Origin: Tannerella sp.
GTDB taxonomy: Bacteria; Bacteroidota; Bacteroidia; Bacteroidales; Tannerellaceae
NCBI GenBank assembly: GCA_031277335.1
Contig: JAITMM010000237.1
Location: 40,298 to 104,297 of the forward strand
Direction: 5' to 3'
Length of the DNA: 64,000 bases
Below the pieces are notes generated by a model. The model did no database searches. It was not told the DNA's origin and saw nothing but the letters and a program-made list of their open reading frames with translations. Below are positions 36,201 to 47,900 of the stretch, one piece after another; within the stretch, counting starts at the first letter, position 1, and each line of letters opens with the position of its first letter. The translations under genes and the position numbers were made by a program.

Positions 36201-37969
36201 TCCTGCCTGAATTTGCTTCCAAATCCGAAACGACATATCCTGTTTACATGGAATATATTGATAAAAAGGAAGATACGTTGCATACGTCCATCATTCAACC
36301 GGAATATTATTTTCAAAATCCGGACAATTCCAATAAGGAAGTAACGATGGATGATATACAAGGCAGCATCATGGAATTAGACCTTGCCAATTATCCGGAA
36401 AATAACGGACACTGGATTCTGAAAAGCGGATATCCGTATGTATGAATAGCCGATTTGGTGCGTACCAATGAAACAAACCCGGACGGTACTTTCAATACTT
36501 ACAATCAGTATGGCAACAATACGGAAGAAAATCTGATGAATCACTTATGGATACCGGCAGGAGAGAAAAGGGATATTGGAGATATGGATGTCAATACAGG
36601 CGTTTTAACATTGTTCGGAAGCGAAGGAGATACATTTATTCAACGGTTTGACTTATTGAAAACTGCTCCGTTCGATACAGACAGCGAAGGAACGGAAGAG
36701 AATAACAGCGACTGGAACAAATTGTGGGTTGGCATATCGGTATGGATAGAATCGTTTATCAATATGGATGGCCGCTATGACAACAAGCGCGGAATGACGA
36801 ATCTTTACGATACGAAATTTGAAACATTTACGGCTCTCAATCCGGTTTATAGCCAAAAAAATAATTTCTTCGAGTATAATACGCTCAATACAAATTTATT
36901 GAATGATTATGAGGCAAAAAGTACTTTTGCATGGTCGTCTCCGAAAACGGTTAATGAATTGATAGACAGTTGAACAAGTATGTATTTGACAAATTCACAT
37001 ACCGTACTTAGCGATTACGGGAATATCAACAAACTGATTAATTTTAATAATGAAATTATCGGTTTTCAGGACAAGAACATATTCAGGGTACTGTACAATT
37101 CACGTGTGCAGGTTCCGGCTTCGGACGGATTGCCCATCGAACTGATGCAGGGTGTGAAAGTACCGGAGGTCAATTACATCAATTCCCTTTCCGGAACTAC
37201 CAACAAATGATCTGTCTTGAATACGGAAACGGGTTTATGGTTTATGGATACACATAATCGCAGTATCAATGTTTTGTCGCAGGACTATACGGATATTACG
37301 GAACAGTTGGGCATGTCAAGTTGGGCAAAGAGAAATATTTCGGACTTGTTAAAATACAGTCCGGCTATCAATGATTCCTACATGGGACATTATGACCAGA
37401 TAAGAGGCGATATATATTATTCAAGCAGCAGAAATAGTCTGTCATTCAGCGAACGGTTGAAACAGTATGAATCGTTTTTCAGTTATGAAAATGTGATTGG
37501 AGGAACAAACTATCGGAACAGATATTATATGTTAGCCCCCTCCAACGAAAAGACTTCAACGGATTTGTGATTGCATCACGGAGGTAAAACCGGCGAGTAT
37601 TTTGGAGAGGTAAAGGATTCATATATAGAATATTATGTAAATCCGGAATATCCTTTTGATAAAGTATTTGACAATATATCGTATCGTGGAGACGTGTTTG
37701 ACACGACCGGCGATTATCTGCCAAAGGAAACTTTTGAAAAAATGATTGTGTCGAACGAATTTCAGACGGGAGAGCGGTTGTTGAAGGGAGTAACGGGTAC
37801 GTCGGACTGGCGCGCCAAGAAATATCGGATTTGGGAGTTTGCGTTTCCGCGACAGATTAGTTCGCTGAACAGGATTCGGAATCCGTGGGTGAAATTGAAA
37901 TTGCTGTTTAACAATGAGCATGGATATTCATTTGTCTTGCATGACCTTGTTGTTAAGTACAGTGTTTAG
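33203..37969 (+). CDS. Large tail (muzzle/nozzle-like) protein, ~1,588 codons, about 14 in-frame TGA
   Basis: Fragments from 33203 to 37969 share one frame interrupted only by TGA; MRKQAAFNNINGMNQDVSISKFNPKMIYEGMNIRINSSEDGTLFSITNEKGN N-terminus; stop TAG at 37967. Confidence 0.75.
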
Positions 37970-38037
37970 AGTGTAGTTGTGTAATTGTTTAGTTGATAAT
38001 TGACAATTATTTTGGATTATAATTAAAAGATTGGTAT

Positions 38038-41000
38038 ATGGCAGAGTTAAAGAAAATAAGAAGATATTATACTCCGGGTTATTTTACTCCGAGACTGTTT
38101 GCTTCGGGTGGTCAGGCAGGCGGTTACGGATATTATTACGGGAATAACGCCGGTATCGGAAATACGGGCAGTAATGTATCGGGTGGCGCTTCGGGAGGCG
38201 GCTCTTTCATGTCTAATTTCGGATCGAATTTTGGCAGTATTGGAAGTGCTGCTATGGGTACAATCGGTCAATGGACTGATGCTGCCGATATTAATGCAGA
38301 ACAGCAGATCGGCACTCAATCTCTTGAAGATATACGGAATGCTAAAAGTAAAGACCAGTTATATGGAAATTCCATAGATGCAAGTACCATTCACTTTAAA
38401 CGTCCGGGTTTGGGAGCTTCCTTGATGGAGGGTACAATGTATGGCGTTCAGGGTGGTACGGCTATATCTCCGGGGTGAGGTTGCGTATGTGCAGGTACAA
38501 TAGTTTATACTAAAGATGGACAATGTAAAAAAATAGAAGATTTATGTAAAGAAGACGGTATTCTTGGTTTTTCTGACGGGGAAATTATTCCACAGAATAT
38601 TATACAGATGCAGAAACCCGGATATAAAGAATGTGTTAAAATAGAAGCCGAATCCGGTTTGATTTTGGAATGTAGCGCAGACCATCCTATTATGTGCAGT
38701 AATTCAGATAATAACAAATGGTATTGAAAGGAAGCAAAAGACATTTTACCCAATGAAAAAATTGCTCATCTTGACATGTCTTTCGTATTCGGAGAAAAAG
38801 ATATTAATTGAAGAATTGTTGAATCTGTAACGCCTATCGGAGTCAAACAAATATATAATTTGGAAGCATCAGATTCCCATACCTATATTGCCAATAACAT
38901 TGTTACACATAATACTCTGATAGGAGGAGCTGCGGGATTCCTTTCGGGTTTGTTTTCCAACCAATATGCGAATCGCCGTATTGACGGATATGAAAGACAA
39001 TTGAAACGCAACATCGGTGAAATGACCAATAATCAAAACCTGTATTTGACAAATAAAGATATGGGACATTCTTTAAGTAATCAGATTGCTTTGGGCGGGT
39101 GATTGAATAACGGATATAATCAAAGCAAAGAAGCAAATAAAACAGAATATGCTATGGGTGGATTGATGAAAGGATACGGTATGAATCCTCCGGCGTGGTA
39201 TCCCAATACCTTCGGAGCGGGAGGAACACATGAAGAAATGTCCGAGAAATGAGGCGTTGAAGGAATATTGCAGGGATATGACGCCAATGGCGCTCCCAAT
39301 CTGGTGGAAGAGAATGAGGTAAAATGGAATGATTATATCTTCTCGAACCGTTTAGTAATTCCCAAAGGCGTTAAGGATGCGGCATTGCCGACCAATATAC
39401 AGGATAAGACGTTTGCAGAAGCGGCACAAGTATTGTCTGCGGATACGGAAGAAAGACCTTTCGATCCTGTTGCCAAACGGGGACTGGAAGTGATGCTTGG
39501 AAGACTGGCTCAATTGCAGGAGGTTGTTCGGATGGAACAGGCGGAGATGGAGGCTAAGGCGGAGGCAGAGGCGGAAGATGAGGAAATGATGGAGGCGGCT
39601 CGATATTTTGCCTTTGGCGGTGATATACGCGATAGCGATGAGTATAAGTTAAGGATACAGTCTTTGTTGGACAGGAACAAGCGTGAATGGCAACGGTATA
39701 AGAAACAGTATCCCGATTCCGACGATGAGGAAGTGGCTCGCTATCTGTATCGGAGAGATAACCGATGGAATCCGTTGAATACGGAATTTGTTTCGGGCGA
39801 CAAGCGGCTTCAACAGTTTGTCAATGAGGAGGCTGCGCGAAATGGCGTACCGGCAAGTGTACTGTACAATCAAATATCCAATTCAGGTATGATAGACCGT
39901 CATGTGGCTGCCGTTAAGGATGGCTGACCGTTGGTTGATGAAAAGACTTCCTTGATTGATTACAAGCCGGGTGATTATAATGATTTTCGCAGTGAAATAT
40001 CGAATATTGCACAAGGTATTGCGGTTCAGAAAAATGAATTGCAGCAATTGGGATTGAAAGGTACAGCGAAGGAATTGAATGCGGCGTATAATCTGGGCGT
40101 TGATCATCCGGATTTGTTGAGCGGTCGCATTGACGGATACGAGATTGGAGATAAATGGGATGGATTTGTTTTTCCGGTTTCCAATTCAAAGTCGGGAGTT
40201 CAAAGTTCAAAGTTCAAGATTCAAGGTTCGATGGATAATCTGTATGCCAAGGGCGGGGATATTAAAATCAATCCGAAGAACAAAGGACTGTTTACTGCTG
40301 CCGCCAAGAGAGCGGGTATGGGCGTTCAGGAGTATGCACGCCATATTCTTGCCAACAAGGAACGGTATAGTCCTACCATGCGTAAAAGGGCTAACTTTGC
40401 CAGGAACTTTGGCGGCAGTCATGCGGATGGAGGGTCTTTAATTGACAATGGACAATTGACAATTGATAATGAGAGTCTTGGAAATATTTTTGCAGGAGGC
40501 GGTTATGCCGATTATAATGATTTTATGCGTTATGTTCAGGGAAGAATGAAGACCGGAAAAATGGCGGAAGGAATTTATCCGACATTATTGCCTACGTATC
40601 TGAAAAATAAGGGATATGCGGATTACTATGTATGAAAAGCACTTGAAAACACGGATACGAATCCTTTCAAAAACAGGGATGGCATTATGCAGGCACTGGC
40701 GCAGATAGGCAGTGTTGATCCTCAAACGACGTGACCGAACTACAGGAAAAAAGTTGTTCCCGATGTTGTCAGAGCCGGTAACATAAATCCTGTCATGCAG
40801 GAACAGGTTTTGAAGTCTTATCCGAATGACAGGGCGTATATACCGCCTTCCATTAATGTTCCCGTTGAAAAATACAATTATGATCCGGATATGATTTTCT
40901 TGGAGGAAACGGATACGGGTGAGAGAATTGTCGGGAAACTGGATGATAACGGGAATATTGTTTATAATGATGGACACACATATCCGGGAAGGAATCTGTT

Positions 41001-42747
41001 TGATGGTGGAGGTGAATTGGAAGGATTCAAAAAGTATCTTAAGAAAGGACAGCCACAATCGAATTGAGAATATATTGATAAAATCGATGATATAGAAAAT
41101 CTAAAAAATTCTTATCCAAATTCATATAAAAATTGAATAAAAGAAGTTACTATGGCAAGAGAAAATCTGGCGGCAGCAGCACAAAGAGTAGATGAAGTTA
41201 CTAAAAATCTTATTCAACGATCACAGGAGATACAGGCTAAGGAAAAGAATAAGAATGATAAAGATATTATAAATTTGGATAATGGAATGTTTGAGTTACC
41301 CGGAAGAAAAATCAAAAACGGTGCAAACTTTCAAAATTCGGAACGGGGACTTGTAGAATGGGTTCGGGATTATCTACCCGAAGACATAATCATTACAGCA
41401 GGAGGCGATAGGGAAAATGAACATGCTTCGGGTAGGCGGAATATTGATTTGCGGAGCAGAGATAACAAATTCTGGGCATGAGCGAAAACCGAAGACGGTA
41501 AAAAAGCGCGTGAAAAGTTGAGAACGTTAGGTTATGACTGGTATTTTGAACAGGGGAAAAAGGGCAAAAACAGCGGTGATCATATAACCATCAATTCCAT
41601 AGACATGCCCAAAAATGTGTTTGAGGCTGATTACTTTTATGCGATTACCGAAGAGGGAAAAAAAGGCGAAAAGTTGAAAGGCGCGAATCCTAAAGTTACT
41701 TCCTTAACACGGGGTGCAGTTCCCAATACAACTGAAAGTGAATCCAATATAACATTAAGTACGATGGGTATTGATCCTAAAACAGGAACAATCGGGGTTC
41801 AAGGATTAGGCATAGGCAACGTAGATAATGAAAAGTTAGACGAGAAAAAACCTGCATTTGCGCGGTATATAAATAGAGTAAAAGCAAATGACTTGGATTA
41901 TGGAGATAACGTGTATTCTCTTCGGGTGGACGGTGATCCGGGAAAATTTGAACTTGAAAAGAATGGATTGGGATGAACTGTTTTACCTGATGGAACGACC
42001 GGATGAATATTGACGGATCCGAATGGTAATAAGGTATTTAGAAAATATGATACGGAAAATCCGGAGAATAATTTTGTTACGATGGATACGGAGTATTATC
42101 GGGAGAAAGAGGCGGAGACAGAGAATCAGGCGAAGGTAGAGGCAAAGGCACAAGTGGAGGCTAAAATGCCTTGGGAGCGTTATGCGCCTGTATTTACGAA
42201 TCTGGCTTTGATGGCTAAAACAATGGCTTCCAAGCCGGATACCATGCGTTTGCCGCGGATCTCGGCTCCGCATGTGAATGATTACATGTCCTATACGCCG
42301 ATTGATAGCGATTATATCGCCAATCAGCAACGTCAGATGGCAGCGGCTACGAATAATGCGCTAATTGATCAGTCGGGTGGTAATCCTGCCATTGCGCGTT
42401 CCATGTTGCTTTCGGCAAACAGGAACAACCAGACGGCAATTGCGGATTCTTTATTTAAGGCTTCGGAATATAACAGGGGATTGAAGGAAAGAGCCATTCA
42501 GTTTAATGCGAATATCAATGCCTACAATGCAGGACTTGACTGGGACGCCATTCAGCGTAATGCGCAGATGAAGGCTGCCGAAGTACAGTACGAAACACAG
42601 GCAAATGCTTTACGGCAACAGGCTATCAATGACTATCTGGCTGGTATCGGAACACAACTTGGACAGATTGGTATGGAAAAGTTTGAGGCTAAGAGGATTA
42701 ATCAGGTTGGATATGATATTTACGGAAATCCGATTAACAGGACGTAG
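38038..42747 (+). CDS. Structural/cargo protein precursor with mini-intein; Gly-rich N-terminus, M15-like peptidase domain (~41330..41600), helical C-terminus
   Basis: Single frame with TGA=Trp; MAELKKIRRYYTPGYFTPRLFASGGQAGGYGYYYGNNAG...; SERGLVEWVRDYLPEDIIITAGGDRENEHASGRRNIDLRS...DHITI; TAG at 42745. Confidence 0.7.
38482..38913 (+). other. Mini-intein (Hint domain, 144 aa, no homing endonuclease)
   Basis: Starts CVCAGTIVYTKDGQCKKIEDL; block-B-like LECSADHPIMC; ends YNLEASDSHTYIANNIVTHN followed by Thr; in frame with flanking exteins ...GTAISPGWG | TLIGGAAGFLSGLF. Confidence 0.88.
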
Positions 42748-42832
42748 AGACGAAGACAAAGGCAAGAGGCAAAGGCGAAAGGCTTAGGCGTAGAGATTGG
42801 AGTTTAGAATTTGGTTTTTAAAGAATTATTGT

Positions 42833-44971
42833 ATGGCAAATACTTTTTCGCCCTATCAGAGGGCATCATTAGCACAGTTTACACCCATATCGGCACAGCA
42901 GATGTGGGCGCCCATTACTTTTGCGATAGAGCAGGAACAGAAGGGCATGGATATGCTTTCGACTTTGGATGGAGATTTGAACAGGGCAGCTATCATGGCA
43001 GTAGGCGATCCGGATGGTGAACGCATTATCAATCAGTACCGGGAGAAATTGAAAAGCGCCGGACAGAACCTGTATGTAAACGGGGTAACGCCGCGTACCA
43101 TGCAGGATGTACGTTCCCTGCAAAACATGTTCTCACAGGCTGTAACGCCTCTTATGGTTGGTTTTGCCAACAGGGATGCGTATTACAAACGGGAACTGGC
43201 AAAAGCCGATGCGGATCCGACTTTCCGTTTCAATCATCCCAAGATGTCCCTAACGGAATGGGCTACTTCCGATGTTGCCAATATGCCTGTCCAGGGCGCA
43301 AGCGCGGCTATGGTTCAGGCACAGGTTGCCAATGCTTTGGCTCCATTTGCCAAGAAGACTTTCTTTGATGGAGAAACCTTGAAAAATTTGAAGGGATTTC
43401 TTCCTGTCAGGATTGGAGATCAAGATGTCGATACTTATCTTTCTTATATTGAACGGAAGGGTTACGATCCGGATTCGCCGGAAGGACAGATACTCTTCAA
43501 TGCTGCAAAAGCTAACGTCTATGAGATGTTGAAGATAACGCAGAATGGCGCACGCAATCCTATCTTCACGGATACGGACATGTTTGCCTTTGATTCGGCT
43601 GCCAATCTTGCTAAAACGGCAATGACGGGTGAGACGCAGATGAATACGATAAAGAATCCGGAGTTTGAAATGGCATATCAGGATTATAAGGATAAGAGAG
43701 ATTTCGATCAGGCTATGGCGTTGGCACAGATGAGGATTGATGCTGCTGGAAAAGGTACTGGAACAGGCGGAAGCAAGGGAGAAGGCAAAGGCAAAGATGG
43801 AGAAGTAACCGGTTATAATCCGGCAAATCTATCCAGATCTTATAATGAACCCGCTTCGACTACTGCCATCAGGAATGAAGAAAAAATAGCGGAAGCCAAC
43901 GACGTGATATCGAGAGGCAAAACTCTTGACAATACTGTTTACAGTAAAATGAAAAATGGTCTTGAAAGTCGTATAAATTTGGTAGCCCAATATACATATG
44001 AAGACAGGAATAAGGATGGGATACCGGAAACGGGATTCAATCCTGAAAATAAGAAGAAACTGATAAGTCGTGTCAAGGACATTGTGGGAAATATGGAAAG
44101 CGGAAAATATGTTTCGATAGATGACATGATAGAGGATTATGATAGAAGTGAAGCTCCCTACGAAGGTTGAGATTCCAAAGCATGAAATATAAAAACATAT
44201 CTTTCAGATGTATGGGACGCATGAAATGGCAGTATTAACGAGTATTTAAAGAATGGCGAATACGGCGATTTATCCAAACTCACGTCGGAGGAACGGTTGG
44301 AGATTGTTAATGGCGTCAGTCAGGAGGGGATGGATTATAAAACAGTAAAATTCAATCATTCTTCCGTACAGGAAGCGTTAAAACAATATGTTGTCAATGA
44401 TACTTCAAATCCCTTCTTTATGGTAGAAAAAGGAAAAAAGGTTAATGCAAAAGATAAATTGAAGGAACTGTATAGGATAAACAATAAAGATGTCAAGCCG
44501 ACTGACGATGAAACAATATTAATCAAGGACGCATTAAAACATCTTACTCCCGCAGATATAAGTTTACAGACGTATAATACTATTGCCGGAAAACCTGTTA
44601 TCGAGATAACTACGGCTGTCGGTACATTTTATCGCAAGGCTCCGAACGAAATCCAGAACGCGCTTACTTTCTTTACGGAAGTCAATAAACAGATAAACGC
44701 TCTTAGAAAAGGGAAAAAGAAAATGCAAGTCGTAACATATAAAGACGGGGAAGGAAATACTTGAGAATATAATGTTGGAAAGAAAGATGGGAAATATTAT
44801 GTTGAATCGGTTATTTCATCCGGAAAGACTAATGAAGCAGGCAAACCGGAATGAATCAAAACGGGAGTATTCGATATGACCGAAATAGAAAACTGAACAA
44901 ATGACGGTATGGATCATGTCCTGACAGAACTGTTGAAAACGGATACCAAATTAATAGACCAATACGGATAA
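42833..44971 (+). CDS. Cargo/structural protein (several TGA=Trp)
   Basis: MANTFSPYQRASLAQFTPISAQQMWAPITFAIEQEQKGMDMLSTLDGDLNRA...; fragments at 42797 and 44297 in the same frame; TAA at 44969. Confidence 0.7.
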
Positions 44972-44989
44972 TAAAAAGCAGATAAGATT

Positions 44990-47900
44990 ATGGCAAATAC
45001 ATCAATTTCAGAGTTATACAGAGGAATCAATAATATAAAGGCGGGACGTCCCGAAGACGCTCTTCCCGAAACCGAAGATATGAAAATAAGCGCTCCGAGC
45101 GATGAAGAATTTCTTCAATCCGTCCGGTCATTTGTCGCTCCCATGTCATACGTACCGCAAAGCGCTTTTCATACATGGGAAGATACCGTAAGAATCGCAG
45201 AGGAATATCCTGTCGGATGGGGTCAAAGCAAATACGATAATCCCTTATACCTTGATGAAGTTATCGAAGGTCAGCGCAGTCTGGAAGACTTGAGGGCGCA
45301 GGAACAGGGCGCTGCCATGGGTGGATGGGCGAGCCTTTGGAATACTGTGTTGAAGGCAGGTACTACAGTTGCTGAACTTTTTCCTCTTGCCGAAGGAGCC
45401 ATAAGGGCGCCTCTTGGCGCTGCGGGTATAGGTACGGAAAAATCGGGATGGGAAGGCGCCTGGGAAGGATTTATGAATACCTGAACGGGAGATTTACTGG
45501 GACAGCTTGAAGGGTGAGCCAGAGCAGACAACTATCGCACGGACGAATCGCGAAGGGCGACGGCTATTGGCAAGTGATATACCAATTTGGACAGCGATTT
45601 TTGGCAGCAGGATGTTATGGAAAATCTGGGATTTGCCGGAGGTATGATCTTGCAGGGATATTTAACCGGCGGTCTCGGTACTTTATTGAAAGGAACATCC
45701 CTGTATGGAAAATTACCGGCTGCGCTTAAACTCTTTGGCGCTACCGACGATGCGATGAAGGCTTTCAAAGCATCAAACGAAGCGAGCAAAGCCTTTAAAC
45801 TTGCCAAGGCGCTCAAGGCTGACGGATTAGCCGATGATGCTATCGGTAATGTATTGAGTGGAAAAGTGAATTTGAAAGGGACAAGTTGGTTTTCAAAATT
45901 GGCTCCCGAACTTCAAGCGGAAGCCAACATGCTTAAAAATTCACAACGTTTGCAAATGTTCGCAAGGATGGCGCCCGGCGTTGTTACGGAGTCGTCTCTC
46001 GAAGCACAGGATTATAAGGATAATGCACTCAAAACTTTCGAGGAGGATTTGTATTCAATGGAGAATACTGTTGATTACATGGAAAGGGCCATGATGGAAA
46101 TGGGTTATGACGGTTCTACCGAAATAAAACCCGGAAGTCCCGAATATCAGGCTCTGGAACGGAGAGTGGGCGAACTGCGACAGGAAGATTATGCGCGGAT
46201 GAAAAGTGAAATCAACAAAAGTTCGTTTTTACAATTCGGTCTTAACGTGGCTTTGCTTGCCGCTACGGATGGTTTCTCGTGGGGACGGCTGTTCAATAAA
46301 AACAAAACGTCCGGCGTGGGAGCATCCATGAGGAGATGGTTCAAGGGCAGTCTGGAAGACGGCATGAAAGTGAAAAGTCTGTTGGGCGAAAAGGCGATAG
46401 ACCTGGCAAAGGGAGTTGTGGCGGAAGGCGGACAGGAAATGGCGCAAAGCGGACTGGCAAAATTTGCCGAAATGTCTTCGGAACGGGGATACGATAAACA
46501 ACTGTACCGGGATTTGGGATTGGATAATGATCCGGCAAACTTGCGGAATAAACAGGTATTTGAGGATTTTGCCATGAACCCGAATAATGTGAAAAAGACT
46601 GCCAACATTTTTGGAATGCTTGGCGAATCGCTTTTGGATACGATAGGAGACCCAAACAGTTGGATGGAATTTACAATCGGCGGTTTGACGGGCGGCATAT
46701 TTCCGTTCTTTTCCATCAAAAGCGACGTCAATCAGAGAGGTATCGCGAAAAAAATTGCGAATGATTTTAATACAAGATGAAACACTCCGGAAGCGAAAGC
46801 CAAATTCAGATATATCAATAATAGTTTGTATCTGGATGATTTGCAAAAGATAGAGATTGACAAGGATAAGCCTTCGGATACGGTATTGTTCTCGGCGGAT
46901 GCGCTTTCGTTTGTCAATGAAGTCAATCTTGTTCATTCGATGGGCAGGACGGAAGAATATATCAATACATTCAAGGATGCTGCGAAGGAATGGCAAAAGA
47001 CACTGTCGAGCGGAGACAGGGATGCCATCAGGACAGCCGCCGACGACGTTAGAAAGGCTACGATGAATAACAGCGGCAAAAGCATGTATGAAAACATGAC
47101 GGACGAGGAAGCGCTTGTCTCCGTTATCAAAAACAATGAGGACAATATAAAGGCTGTCAATAAACTGAATGAGATAAAACGGAATATGGAAACGCTTGTT
47201 CCCTTGGACATGTCCCGACGGGGCATGGAGGAATTGGAGGCTTTGTATTTTACAGCGGATCATCTGGGAGAAAAGGCGGACGCCATTTTGGGTAACATGA
47301 TTGAATCCATGAAGGGATATGCCGCGAAGGAAGACGCGCAGAAATTCAAGATCGGAAAGGACGAGATGACAATGCAGGAGATTCTTACAGCAATGCAGGA
47401 AAAGAAACTCAATGAGAGGGATATTGTGAAGGCTATTTTTACCAATGTTAAAGACCTTGAACAGGTTAATGCGTGAACTATGGCGCTGGGATATGGTAAT
47501 AATAAGATGTGAAAAACGGCGTCGGAATTTGAATCGTTTGTAAACGGTTCGTTGAATAATAATCCTGCGGCTACGAGCGTTGACAAGATAAGATTTAAGG
47601 AAGATTTGATTAATCTTGCAAAAATGGCGATTATCCAAGATAAGATGCAGAAGCAGATTGAAGAATATCTGAAAACTCCGACCAAATTGAAAGAGAATGT
47701 TGACAATACTGCCAGGAATATGGCAGACGATGCGAAGGAAGGCGCTAAAAAAGTCAGAAATGAACAGGTTGAAAAAGTTAAGAAGGAAATGGAGAATATC
47801 CATACGGTAGATGATTTGATTACCGAAATGGATCGCAGACCAGAGTTTAAAAGGGATGTGTTGAATAACAAGGATGATTTGCAGGATGTTCCATTGATTT

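Noticed and set aside
42797-42832. Upstream TTG start for the 42.8 kb gene
   Set aside because: Falls in the intergenic repeat; ATG at 42833 is the more plausible start.
46229-47803. 524-aa antisense ORF on the minus strand
   Set aside because: Lies wholly inside the giant + ORF, product lacks recognisable motifs, no promoter or RBS; likely a by-product of + strand codon bias.
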